This document shows positions 20,597 through 28,869 of a DNA stretch of 64,000 nucleotides, in pieces. The notes beneath the pieces are model-generated. The model had not been told where the DNA came from and made no database searches. It saw only the letters and a list, made by a program, of their open reading frames with translations. Numbering within the stretch: the first letter of the stretch is position 1; each line of letters starts with the position of its first letter. A program made the translations under genes and the position numbers. Source of the stretch: an uncultured Persicobacter sp. (GTDB taxonomy: Bacteria; Bacteroidota; Bacteroidia; Cytophagales; Cyclobacteriaceae). The stretch covers positions 1 to 64,000 of the forward strand of contig CANMKE010000026.1 in assembly GCA_947498325.1 (NCBI GenBank), in the 5' to 3' direction.

Positions 20597-23131
20597 ATGA
20601 ATAATACACGACTCCATATAGCACTCATTGAAGCGACACCACCAAAACGCAAAAAAACAATCAGTTTTAAAGCCCTTGCTTGTTGCTGGTGGTTGGTGGC
20701 TGGCCTTGCTTTTTCATCCGTAGCACAAAAACGGGTGGAGAAATTGGCGAAAAGATCCGTATTGAGGGCGAAGGTGATTGATGCCGACAATGGCTCAGGC
20801 TTGCCATTTGCCGCTATTGCTGTAAAAGACCATTACGGTGTAGGGGTGAATACTGCAATGGATGGGAAGTTCGAATTGAACCTTGAAGCGATTACTCCAC
20901 AGGATTCGCTGGTCATCAATTATATGGGTTATCATAACCGCACGGTATCGGTAGCACAGGTTTTTGATATGAAAGGCCATGCCATTGAAATGACTTCGGA
21001 AACAAAATTACTGGGGGAAATTGTCGTGGAGGCCGGTGAAAACCCTGCACTGGCATTTTTGAAGAAAAACAGAAAAGCATGGCGACAACAGGTGGCCAAA
21101 GACCGTCACCATCGTCAGTCGAGAAAAGCAACCATCCTTTGGGAAACCACCGACAAGCCTGAACATACGGGTTGGCTGATGGCAGATTTATCGAAATACC
21201 TGACCGTCGATAAGAAAGATGGCAAACAGCACCTTCCGGTAATGGTCGCACAATATGATTTGGTACGCAAAATCAGACAGGGCAGAGTCATTGAAACTAA
21301 AACCATCAAAAAGGAGAAAAAAGGACTCGGCTTTGATGCCAACGGGGTACTTGGCGAGGTGATGGGCAATGCCAAGCTGATGATCGACAACATCATGAAT
21401 CCACAGGTGATTGTGATGGACCGCACCGTGGTATCGCCCTTCAACAGTCTTGGCGGACAGATTTATGAATATGTATTGGCTGATGAGCCAGTGGAAAGAA
21501 GTGGGAAGAAATTCTATAAGCTGGATTTTGAGCCCAAGAAAAATATAGAGACAGGTTTTATCGGGACATTGTGGCTTTGTGCTCAGGACAGTCTGCTGAC
21601 AGAGGTGAGTATGAAGCTGAAAAACAGTGCCAACCAGAACTTTTTGACCCATTTTGATTTCGATCAGCAATGGATGACTGGCCCGAATGGGGAGCATTAC
21701 CCAACGGTTACACACTATAATCAGGAAATGACAGGCCTGCCAGTTTTCAAACACCTGAATGCGCACTACACTTTGCGGGACTGTTGGCTTGAAGGTAAAA
21801 AAGCAACATCCACAACGGCACCAGTGTCTTCGTCCAATTATGTAGCTCCTGCCTTGGCGCAGGCTTCAGACAATGCTATGCAGGTGATGGATCAACTGAA
21901 CAGCACAAGCCGCATTGCCAAGTTCAATAAATGGGTGAATGTTTTTGGCTCTGGCTATTATGAATTCAAGCACTGGGATCTTGGGCACGCCCTTGATTTT
22001 ATGCTTTATAACGATATTGAAGGGGCGCGTCCGGGTGCAGGGGTCATGACAGACGAGCTCTTTAACAAAAAGCTGTTTGTTTCTGCTTACTCGGGCTATG
22101 GGGTGCAGGATCAGCAATGGAAATACAATCTTGATACGAGGGTCATTTTTAACCGTCAGAAGCGATTGACGCTTGGCGTGAAAGTGCGCAATGAACTGGC
22201 TCCTTTGGCAAACTTATCTTTTGAACAACCGCCACTCGAAGCGGATTTCCGCATGGCACAATGGGGAGCACTTTCTAAACGGATGCCGTTCTATCAACGC
22301 CTCGCCCAGGCCGACTTCACCACACGATTACACCCTGACTGGTTGCTGACGACCGCAGTGCGACATGAGGAGTTGAGTGCTCCAGAAAAAAATGTATTCA
22401 GAACAGATATGCCCACACCTAACTGGATTGCCAATGAAGGGGTGGTCGAGTTGAGATGGAGCCCGCATGACCGTAGTTTATACAATAAAAATTACCGATT
22501 ACTCAGAAAAGGCGGGCAGCCATATCCTGAATTTCGACTGGGTTATGTGCCAGGAAATGTCGTCGATGGGCAACATCATTCTTACACCTACAACAAAGTG
22601 TATTTTCAGTTGCGCTCAGAATTTGCCCCAGTGATCCCTTCTATGGGGGAGACGTCCTACTTCCTTCAGGCGGGATTTATTCAGGGGAAAGCACCATTTC
22701 CTTTTTTGCGGGTTTCGCAGGGAATCGACGGGCCAGTTTATGCTTATGGAAGCCATCAGATCATGAATTCTTTTGAATTTGTAAGTGATAAGTATGTTGA
22801 ATTTGAGATGCAGCACTTCTTCGAAGGGGCGCTGTTCAACAGGGTACCTGGTTTAAGGTGGTTGCATGAAAAAACAGGCATGGGCGTTGTCGTGGACTTT
22901 GATTTTGCCTATGGCGGAATGTCCAAAGAGAATCAACAACTCAATGCGGCTTACTTTCCAGCTGACGGACATTTTCAAACCTATCAGGAGCCTTATATGG
23001 CCGTTGGTTATGGTTTGCACAACATTTTCAAGATATTCTTTGTCGAATATTGGAATCGTCTGACGTATAAAAATCAGCCTTATTCGATGAAGAATGACGG
23101 CTGGACAGTCGGCTTTGCTTTGAGAATGTAA
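20597..23131 (+). CDS. DUF5686-family outer-membrane protein with carboxypeptidase-like regulatory domain
   Basis: 844 residues. The N-terminus has an extended, basic leader before a signal peptide (hydrophobic stretch of about residues 23-42, cleavage near SSVAQ). Residues of about 55-135 are a CarboxypepD_reg-like beta-sandwich (LRAKVIDADNGSGLPFAAI, 'MDGKFELNL', 'YMGYHNRTV'). The remainder is the DUF5686 barrel region, with many aromatic strand motifs and a C-terminal strand (GWTVGFALRM). Members are found next to TonB-dependent systems and are thought to sit in the outer membrane; their function is not established. The gene is alone here. Confidence 0.85.
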   Translation: MNNTRLHIALIEATPPKRKKTISFKALACCWWLVAGLAFSSVAQKRVEKLAKRSVLRAKVIDADNGSGLPFAAIAVKDHYGVGVNTAMDGKFELNLEAITPQDSLVINYMGYHNRTVSVAQVFDMKGHAIEMTSETKLLGEIVVEAGENPALAFLKKNRKAWRQQVAKDRHHRQSRKATILWETTDKPEHTGWLMADLSKYLTVDKKDGKQHLPVMVAQYDLVRKIRQGRVIETKTIKKEKKGLGFDANGVLGEVMGNAKLMIDNIMNPQVIVMDRTVVSPFNSLGGQIYEYVLADEPVERSGKKFYKLDFEPKKNIETGFIGTLWLCAQDSLLTEVSMKLKNSANQNFLTHFDFDQQWMTGPNGEHYPTVTHYNQEMTGLPVFKHLNAHYTLRDCWLEGKKATSTTAPVSSSNYVAPALAQASDNAMQVMDQLNSTSRIAKFNKWVNVFGSGYYEFKHWDLGHALDFMLYNDIEGARPGAGVMTDELFNKKLFVSAYSGYGVQDQQWKYNLDTRVIFNRQKRLTLGVKVRNELAPLANLSFEQPPLEADFRMAQWGALSKRMPFYQRLAQADFTTRLHPDWLLTTAVRHEELSAPEKNVFRTDMPTPNWIANEGVVELRWSPHDRSLYNKNYRLLRKGGQPYPEFRLGYVPGNVVDGQHHSYTYNKVYFQLRSEFAPVIPSMGETSYFLQAGFIQGKAPFPFLRVSQGIDGPVYAYGSHQIMNSFEFVSDKYVEFEMQHFFEGALFNRVPGLRWLHEKTGMGVVVDFDFAYGGMSKENQQLNAAYFPADGHFQTYQEPYMAVGYGLHNIFKIFFVEYWNRLTYKNQPYSMKNDGWTVGFALRM

Positions 23132-23381
23132 TCTAATAATTTGGGGTCAAATTGATATTGGCTCAAGCGTCCTGCTTGGACCGACACCCTTAATCAAGTT
23201 TCAGTTTGAGAAGATGTAGAAAAAGGCTTTTTGTAGTGGCAGGTCATTATTGATAAACAAATAATTTGTGATATTAGCATAAACGTATTTTTTGGTTTCA
23301 TATTCAGTAAGTTTGTTGTTCAGGGTTGAAAAGGAGTGTTAGGGTAATGAACTCACTTGAAGTACTGAGTGTAATTTTAGT

Positions 23382-24462
23382 ATGACAGAAGAATTTAAGC
23401 AATATCAATCGACCATTAAAAAAGTCCCAACTTATGGCATTAATCCAAAATTTGAGGAAAGTTTTTCAACTGATTTAGAAGAAGAATATTTTTTGCCTGT
23501 TGTTGTGGCTGTTTTTGAGCAATTAGGGTGGCACAACACGATTAGGAAACCCTGCGAAGTTCATGCAAAAATTATTGGAGAATACAATGTATATTCAGAA
23601 TATGTACGTGTTTCATATTCCGAGGGAATTGTGAATGTTGAAAGTTCCTTATTAGGCCGTCAAATTAGAGATGGGGGGCGTAATTCGGTAAGAGTGAGAC
23701 TGTTTGTTTATGCTTATAAAAAATTCCTTAAAAGCAGTGGTACTGATGCAATTCAAAAGATGAAAGAGGAGTTTGAACGTGAGGAAGAAATGTTGGATTA
23801 TGTTATTCCCCAAAGTCTTCCAAAACCGAATTACAGTAAAAAATACCTTCCTTTATGGTTGGTAATCTTAGGTAGCTCAGTTTTACTTGGATTAAGTAGC
23901 CCATTGACAGCAATCTCAATCATGTTCCCTGGAGGATTAATGTTTAGCATAGCACTCTCGGCAATCATCATGCGACTTTCTTTAACTGCATTAGTGAAGC
24001 TGTCAGTAGTTGACAATCGAAGGACCTTGGATCATTTGATTTTATTTTTTTTAAGCATTTATTTTTTATCAGAACAACTCTTTTTGTTTTATCCAATTTT
24101 CGAGCATAACCAAGAGTTAACAAGTTTATCATTGATAATTGATCTACATTTAAAGGCCAATAGGTCTTTCTTAGTTGAATATTTAGGAGGATTTGGTTTA
24201 CTATTGGGGTGGTTGTTTAAATATGGAGCACTTGTATTTTTATCGACTTCTAAAAGTACTTTCTTGCTTGATGAAAGGCTTCTAAAAAAAAGTTCCTGAA
24301 GAGGTTATTGAGTTTGTCCTTTATTTTAAACTGAGAAAGTGTTCAATTAAAGAGATAAGAGAACAATTATCGCTTAAGGGTTGGTCAGTCCCCAAAGACC
24401 AAAATGATGTGTTTGAAATAGTAGGTTTTAGTGAGGGAAATAAAAATAATGTGCCTTTGTAA
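23382..24462 (+). pseudogene. Membrane protein gene interrupted by a +1 frameshift at an A8 run
   Basis: The first frame encodes 305 residues ending LLKKSS at 24299. It has an N-terminal soluble part (1-145, with a 'YNVYSEYVRVSYSEG' strand pair) and then about four hydrophobic segments (residues 155-205 and 220-290). At 24284-24291 there are eight A residues. Skipping one base there opens a further 56 codons (VPEEVIEFVLYFKLRKCSIK... to TAA at 24460-24462), which look like a genuine helical C-terminal tail. So the intact ancestor, or a product of slippage, would be about 360 residues. No family recognised. The GC content is clearly lower than in neighbouring genes, suggesting transfer. The break may equally be a homopolymer sequencing error. 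Confidence 0.65.
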
Positions 24463-24463
24463 C

Positions 24464-24500
24464 AAAAAGATTTGCTATAATGGCAAATCTTTTTTGTTTT
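24464..24500 (+). terminator. Terminator after the frameshifted membrane protein
   Basis: AAAAGATTTGC pairs with GCAAATCTTTT around TATAATG, followed by a T-tract. It starts two bases after the stop codon of the second frame, not the first. This supports the idea that the second frame is the true 3' end of the gene. Confidence 0.88.
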
Positions 24501-24553
24501 TAGTTCCATCATAACATGCGGATAGCAATAGCATCAACCGCTAATAATTATGC

Positions 24554-25954
24554 CTAACCCTTCGAGTCGTCCGAGGAGTTGGTTTTTGGAGGCCGTAAAT
24601 GTTTACCCTTTTTCCTCAATTGCCCCAAATTTTCTTCAAACTTTTGCAAAGAACCAATATGCTTCGGTGTATGCACTTTCTGGGAGGTATAGATCCCTGT
24701 ATGCCCGCTGAAATAATAAGCTGTGAAACAGGCCAAGGCGAAGTAAAGGAAATATTCAGAGCCGAAAAGTTCAACGCCCATAATGGTACAAGCCAGGGGA
24801 GTGTTGGTGGCGGCAGAAAATACGCCAATGAATCCCAGTGCGGCAAACAATGGAATGGGGCCGTCGAGTAAAACACCCATGGTGTTGCCTAAAGTGGCGC
24901 CCACAAAAAACAATGGGGTTACCTCGCCACCTTTAAATCCTGCGCCAAGTGTAATGGCGGTCAATACTAATTTTGAAATCCAGGAGTACCAATATGCTCC
25001 ACCTTCCTGAAAGGCCGTACTGATGGCAACGCCTCCTTCATGGTAAGGCTTCACCCCAATACCGATATAATCATAATTTTGTGTCGCCGTAACAATGGCG
25101 ATCACTACGGCACCCCCAACAACGGGAATCAGGTAAGGGTTTTTGATGTGTTTTTTGAGGGTGTCTTTCACCTGGTGGGTGAGTTCCCCAAAAAGATAAC
25201 CCGCCAGACCAAATGCGATACTGGCAACAATAATTTTGATGATCAGCAAACTAACGGGCAGAAAATGGATGTCCATGTTAAAGGCCACATTGATCGGGTC
25301 GGTGATGTTGCTGAGCTTGTTATGGCTGTGGTGAGTCCCCCAGGCGACGGTCACGAAGTTGGCGATAACAGAAGCGTACAGCGCTGGAATAATCGCATTA
25401 TATCGCATGCGGCCGATATACAGCACCTCCAGAGCGAAAATTGCCCCAGTAAATGGTGTGCCGAAAATGGAGCCGAAACCTGCGGCGACACCCGCTATCA
25501 AAATCAGCTTGTGATCGTTTTCGTCCAGGCGGAAAAGTTTGCCCAATTGTTCGGCGGTGGCTCCTCCAATCTGAACGGCCGTCCCCTCTCGGCCTGCCGA
25601 GCCTCCAAAAAGGTGGGTGATGACCGTGGAGAATAGGACAAAAGGACTCATGCGACCAGGAATTCCTGCACTGGAGGCATGGATCTCATCAAGGATCAGG
25701 TTGTTGCCCCCTTCGGAGTTTTTTCCAAACTTACGGTAAGCCCAGATGATGGCGACCCCTGCCAAAGGCAACAGGTAGATGATCCATGCATAATTGTCGT
25801 AAGTGGAAATTCTGAAATCCGTAGCCTTGGAAAGTAACCACAGGAAAAAGGCATTGATGGACCCCACAATCACAGCGAGTGGAGTAATGATCAATAGCCA
25901 TTTCAGGAGCATTTTAATTTGATGGTAGGTGTGTTGAGTAAAGGGGAAATTCAT
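24554..25954 (-). CDS. CLC-family anion/proton antiporter, fluoride-type filter
   Basis: A CLC transporter of 466 residues with ten or more membrane helices. The gating glutamate is Glu123 in GSAGREGTAVQIGG, and the C-terminal ion-binding loop is GAGFKGGEVTPLFFVGA. At helix D the canonical Cl-coordinating GSGIP is replaced by GGNNLI (82-87), and GREGP by GREGT. These changes recall the CLC-F fluoride/proton antiporters. The hydrophilic tail (KKGKHLRPPKTNSSDDSKG) lacks CBS domains. A small membrane protein lies upstream in the same direction with a 3-bp gap, so the two are probably cotranscribed. No fluoride riboswitch (crcB motif) was recognised upstream. Confidence 0.9.
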   Translation of the reverse strand: MNFPFTQHTYHQIKMLLKWLLIITPLAVIVGSINAFFLWLLSKATDFRISTYDNYAWIIYLLPLAGVAIIWAYRKFGKNSEGGNNLILDEIHASSAGIPGRMSPFVLFSTVITHLFGGSAGREGTAVQIGGATAEQLGKLFRLDENDHKLILIAGVAAGFGSIFGTPFTGAIFALEVLYIGRMRYNAIIPALYASVIANFVTVAWGTHHSHNKLSNITDPINVAFNMDIHFLPVSLLIIKIIVASIAFGLAGYLFGELTHQVKDTLKKHIKNPYLIPVVGGAVVIAIVTATQNYDYIGIGVKPYHEGGVAISTAFQEGGAYWYSWISKLVLTAITLGAGFKGGEVTPLFFVGATLGNTMGVLLDGPIPLFAALGFIGVFSAATNTPLACTIMGVELFGSEYFLYFALACFTAYYFSGHTGIYTSQKVHTPKHIGSLQKFEENLGQLRKKGKHLRPPKTNSSDDSKG

Positions 25955-25957
25955 CCG

Positions 25958-26395
25958 CTATTTTTGTTTGGTTTTGAAATGCTTAAGTAGGAACCGATGT
26001 ACTTGATCGAACTCGGTATGTTTTTTTGGATTTATACGTATTATTCGCTGAGGAAAGGCAATGATGAGCTCTTGTATTCTTTTGCCTTTGTATTCAATAT
26101 CGCTTTTCATCCAGAATTTCATCTCTGGCGTGCTGAATGTGGTTTTTTGAAGACCAAATAGGCGCTCTTCTTCGATTTCCGCTTTAATAAATTTATAACT
26201 TTTCAGCTCCAATAAAAAGCGGACGGTCAAGATAATAGAGAGCGCAAAGGCAAAGGCCAAAGAAATCAGCCACCAAATTGTTACAGAGGGGCTTGTGGCC
26301 ACATGGTGGAAATTGAAAATTACGGCGCTGTAACACAAAACGATCAATACGGTCAGCGTAAAACGAACGCCAAATTTAGGATATACTTTAATCAT
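25958..26395 (-). CDS. Small two-helix membrane protein of unknown function
   Basis: About 145 residues from the ATG at 26395 (MIKVYPKFGVRF); the frame is open further upstream to 26473 but without a better start. Two hydrophobic helices (VLIVLCYSAVIF and WWLISLAFAFALSIILTV) are followed by a cytoplasmic basic domain (FPQRIIRINPKKHTEFDQVHRFLLKHF), a layout seen in PH-like 'YdbT/DUF' membrane proteins, though I cannot name the family. It directly precedes the CLC gene with a 3-bp gap, so it is likely the first gene of a two-gene operon and may be an accessory protein of the antiporter. Confidence 0.7.
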   Translation of the reverse strand: MIKVYPKFGVRFTLTVLIVLCYSAVIFNFHHVATSPSVTIWWLISLAFAFALSIILTVRFLLELKSYKFIKAEIEEERLFGLQKTTFSTPEMKFWMKSDIEYKGKRIQELIIAFPQRIIRINPKKHTEFDQVHRFLLKHFKTKQK

Positions 26396-26854
26396 AATAA
26401 TAAAATCTGCGGGCGACCGAAAAAGGTGCGTCGCCTCGTGGCGCAAATTTATGGGGATTATGGGAAAGGGCAAGAGGTTTTGATATTTACCCGTGTGTTG
26501 ATTTAATTATTGTCCACAGATTTATGGGATTTATGAGATTTGATTATAGCGAAAATGGAGAATGGTAGGGTGAAATTAAGGGTTGCCTACAAATGTTGGA
26601 TCGGTGTTAAAGACCATGATTTACATGATTTAAAGAATTACCATGCTTTTTATTTTTTTCAGGTCATTTTGTAACTATAACCTTTCAAACTCATTCAAAA
26701 ATAATCTGTGGAAATCTGCGGACAATAAATATCCCTTTAATTTTTGTGGGTGGTCGTAATGGTCTGTCGGACAATTGATGTTATAAAAGGCGAAGGTTCA
26801 CATATTTATAGTCCTTTTAATTCCATTAATCTGTGGACATATTTATCGTTTCGT
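26396..26854. repeat. Intergenic DNA with copies of a 'TTGTCC(A/G)CAGATT' motif
   Basis: About 460 bp without a gene. The motif TTATTGTCCACAGATTT starts near 26507; its reverse (AAATCTGCGGACAATAAATA) is near 26712, and a further reverse copy (ATCTGTGGACATATTTAT) is near 26829. Similar copies occur at about 16649 and 28801. These look like old, degenerate dispersed repeats that can pair with each other as inverted arms. Confidence 0.5.
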
Positions 26855-27433
26855 TTAAAAATCCCCCGAAATACAATGCGCCTGCAATTCCTGATAAAAT
26901 TCTCGGAACAGTCCCTTAATCGGGTCACCGAATTCCTTTAAATCGGTATATGCTTGTTTCATATTATTCGGATGCCGCACCCGATTGCTGATGCCTGCCA
27001 AGGCCTGACAGATACCCGTTTCCGTCGCATAGCTCAGCAACCAATCATCCTTGCTCATGTACTGATAGATCTGCTTCGCCCGTTCGGGGAAACAATCGTG
27101 GAAAGCAGCAATTTTCTGATAGCTGTCAGTGGTGAATTCTTCCAAATTCATTCCTTGCCATTGCTCAAACTCCTTCGCCAAAAAATGATCGAAAAACATG
27201 TCCATTACAACGCCCGACCACTTGCCCTGCCGTGGACGGATCAGGCTTTTGGCTTCCAAAACCAAGGGGTGCGTATCGGTAAAGTGGTCAATGCTTCGAT
27301 GCATGATGATGCCCTCGGCCACGCCTTTGGGGAAAGCACTGAAGTTTTTTCCCTTAACAAAATCACCGATATAATTGCCAGCCATCAGGGCAGCATCGGG
27401 AGCGGAAAGGTGCAGGTGGGCGAGGTAGTTCAT
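26855..27433 (-). CDS. ACP phosphodiesterase-like protein (AcpH family, DUF479)
   Basis: 192 residues. The family releases 4'-phosphopantetheine from holo-acyl carrier protein, using a metal bound in an HD-like helical bundle. The signature begins MNYLAHLHLS and continues with GNYIGDFVKG, MHRSIDHFTDTHP, and MDMFFDHFLAKEF, which provide the conserved His and Asp ligands. The C-terminus (EFYQELQAHC) is as usual. Activity in Bacteroidota members has not been shown, and the family may be broader than the name implies. The 3' end is flanked by the TTGTCC repeats, and the 5' side by the REP copies at 27511. Confidence 0.85.
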   Translation of the reverse strand: MNYLAHLHLSAPDAALMAGNYIGDFVKGKNFSAFPKGVAEGIIMHRSIDHFTDTHPLVLEAKSLIRPRQGKWSGVVMDMFFDHFLAKEFEQWQGMNLEEFTTDSYQKIAAFHDCFPERAKQIYQYMSKDDWLLSYATETGICQALAGISNRVRHPNNMKQAYTDLKEFGDPIKGLFREFYQELQAHCISGDF

Positions 27434-27510
27434 CTTGTAGTTTTAGCTTGAATATCTTGTAATTTAATCAAGATAAATGGAAGGGCATAATGGTGACGTT
27501 TTAATATAAT

Positions 27511-27592
27511 GTAGGGACGTTGCATGCAACGTTCGTACTGTAAGGCATGAGATTACCTTTCGCGCTATCGCGAGAGTCCCTCTCGTGATAGC
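27511..27592. repeat. Composite REP: family A then family B
   Basis: A family A core (GTAGGGACGTTGCATGCAAC, 27511-27530, with tail GTTCGTACTG) is followed 34 bp later by the family B palindrome CTATCGCGAGAG/CTCTCGTGATAG (27564-27592). The same pair in the same order and orientation occurs at 28648-28755, on the other side of the XRE/pentapeptide gene. Confidence 0.85.
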
Positions 27593-27598
27593 CATACC

Positions 27599-28477
27599 TT
27601 ATTCCTCCACCACTTCAATTCCATCCAACTTCACACCTTCATTCTTCAGGAAAGCACAAGTCAAGGCATCGGCTTTACAATTCACAAAGCGGACATCTTT
27701 TAACTTTCTGTTATTTTTGAAAAAAGTATTGACCAAAGTCGCATTTTCGAAGGTTACTTTTTTAAAGCCACAACCGTCAAAAGCACAATCCTCGAATTGG
27801 CCAACGAAGGTCATCTGTTCGAAGGAAGTTTGCGTGAATTTCGTCTTGCGCCATTGGGCATGCTTACATTTCAACTGCTGAAGGTGGCAGTGATCGAAGG
27901 TGGCTTCGCTGAAATTAGCACTGACCATTGATCCATTTTTGATGTAGCTTTTGAGGAAAGAAGCCTTTGAGAAATTGGTCTGTTCAAAAGTGTTTTTGGT
28001 CAGGGATGATCGCTCCACCTTACTTTGTTGCCAATCGGATTTTGTGAAATCACATTGGATAATTTGATTGTCCTTGAGATGAAGCGGGGAGAGGGTTGTG
28101 CCTATGAATTGACAGTTTTTGAGGTTGGCTTCGCGGAATTGTTGGTGCAGATTTTTTAAACCTGAAAAATCAGCATCCTCCCAAATTCCACCTGAAAAAT
28201 CAAAGGTGTTGTTTATTGCTTTTTCCTCGGCTGTTGGCTTGGTATTGTTCTGTGGTGTGGAGTCAAAATCTTCTGAAAAGTAATTCAGATCCACCTTTAG
28301 AATCTTCGCCAACTTATTCAAGCTGATGATGTCGGGCATGGATTCCCCCCTTTCCCATTTGCCGACTGCCTGCGGACTGATGAACAGTTCTTCCGATAGT
28401 TTAGCCTGAGAAAGATGTGAATTTTTTCGTGCCTCGGCGATTTTTCTTCCGATTGATTTTGTTTCCATGAGGTTCAT
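27599..28477 (-). CDS. XRE-family HTH regulator fused to pentapeptide repeats
   Basis: About 292 residues from the ATG at 28477 (an ATG at 28468 is also possible). The N-terminal 60 residues form a Cro/C1-type helix-turn-helix (GRKIAEARKNSHLSQAKLSEEL, shortened: SQAKLSEELFISPQAVGKWE, then PDIISLNKLAKIL). Residues of about 95-290 are degenerate pentapeptide repeats (A(N/D)LXX-like: DADFSGL, REANLKN, FSKASFLK, SANFSEATFDHC, FENATLVNTFF) that would fold as a right-handed quadrilateral beta-helix. It could read a signal through the helix, or bind DNA-mimic partners such as gyrase, but that is inference. The gene is bracketed by composite REP repeats and has its own -7 element. Confidence 0.85.
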   Translation of the reverse strand: MNLMETKSIGRKIAEARKNSHLSQAKLSEELFISPQAVGKWERGESMPDIISLNKLAKILKVDLNYFSEDFDSTPQNNTKPTAEEKAINNTFDFSGGIWEDADFSGLKNLHQQFREANLKNCQFIGTTLSPLHLKDNQIIQCDFTKSDWQQSKVERSSLTKNTFEQTNFSKASFLKSYIKNGSMVSANFSEATFDHCHLQQLKCKHAQWRKTKFTQTSFEQMTFVGQFEDCAFDGCGFKKVTFENATLVNTFFKNNRKLKDVRFVNCKADALTCAFLKNEGVKLDGIEVVEE

Positions 28478-28500
28478 ATTGAAAATTTTTTTTAACATCA

Positions 28501-28508
28501 CAAAAGTA
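28501..28508 (-). promoter_or_regulatory. -7 element of the XRE/pentapeptide gene
   Basis: On the minus strand TACTTTTG matches TAnnTTTG. It leaves about 20 nt of leader to the ATG at 28477 and rules against the upstream ATG at 28501. Confidence 0.5.
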
Positions 28509-28647
28509 TTTCGAAAGATTATAAGTAGATATTTTCAGTAACTACTTGCGGTTGTTTTCACGCTACATGCTGTTGTATGCCGCAACGGGTGGTTGTTTTT
28601 TTGAAAAATATCCTAAATTCGAACTTTAATTGAATATTAAATATTAT

Positions 28648-28797
28648 GTAGGGACGTTGCATGCAACGTCCGTACCGATAGGTACAAAAATATTCGAAAG
28701 CGTATTTAGACCATGAATTTTTATAGAACTATCGCGAGAGTCCCTCTTGTGATAGCCTACGATCTATTGCTATCACGAGACAGCGTCTCGCGATAGC
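28648..28797. repeat. Composite REP: family A then two family B palindromes
   Basis: A family A copy (GTAGGGACGTTGCATGCAAC, from 28648, tail CGTCCGTACCGATAGG) is followed by family B palindromes at 28729-28755 (TATCGCGAGAG...CTTGTGATA) and 28769-28797 (GCTATCACGAGAC...GTCTCGCGATAGC). A TTGTCC-type repeat (AAATCTGCGGACAAAC) follows at about 28801. Confidence 0.85.
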
Positions 28798-28869
28798 TTG
28801 AAATCTGCGGACAAACAAATACACCTTCTAAATCATTCCTTCCGTATAAATTAAACCATACATATCATT

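Noticed and set aside
24321-24512. Minus-strand frame after the membrane protein gene
   Set aside because: It overlaps the terminator and the second-frame tail of the plus-strand gene and has no signature.
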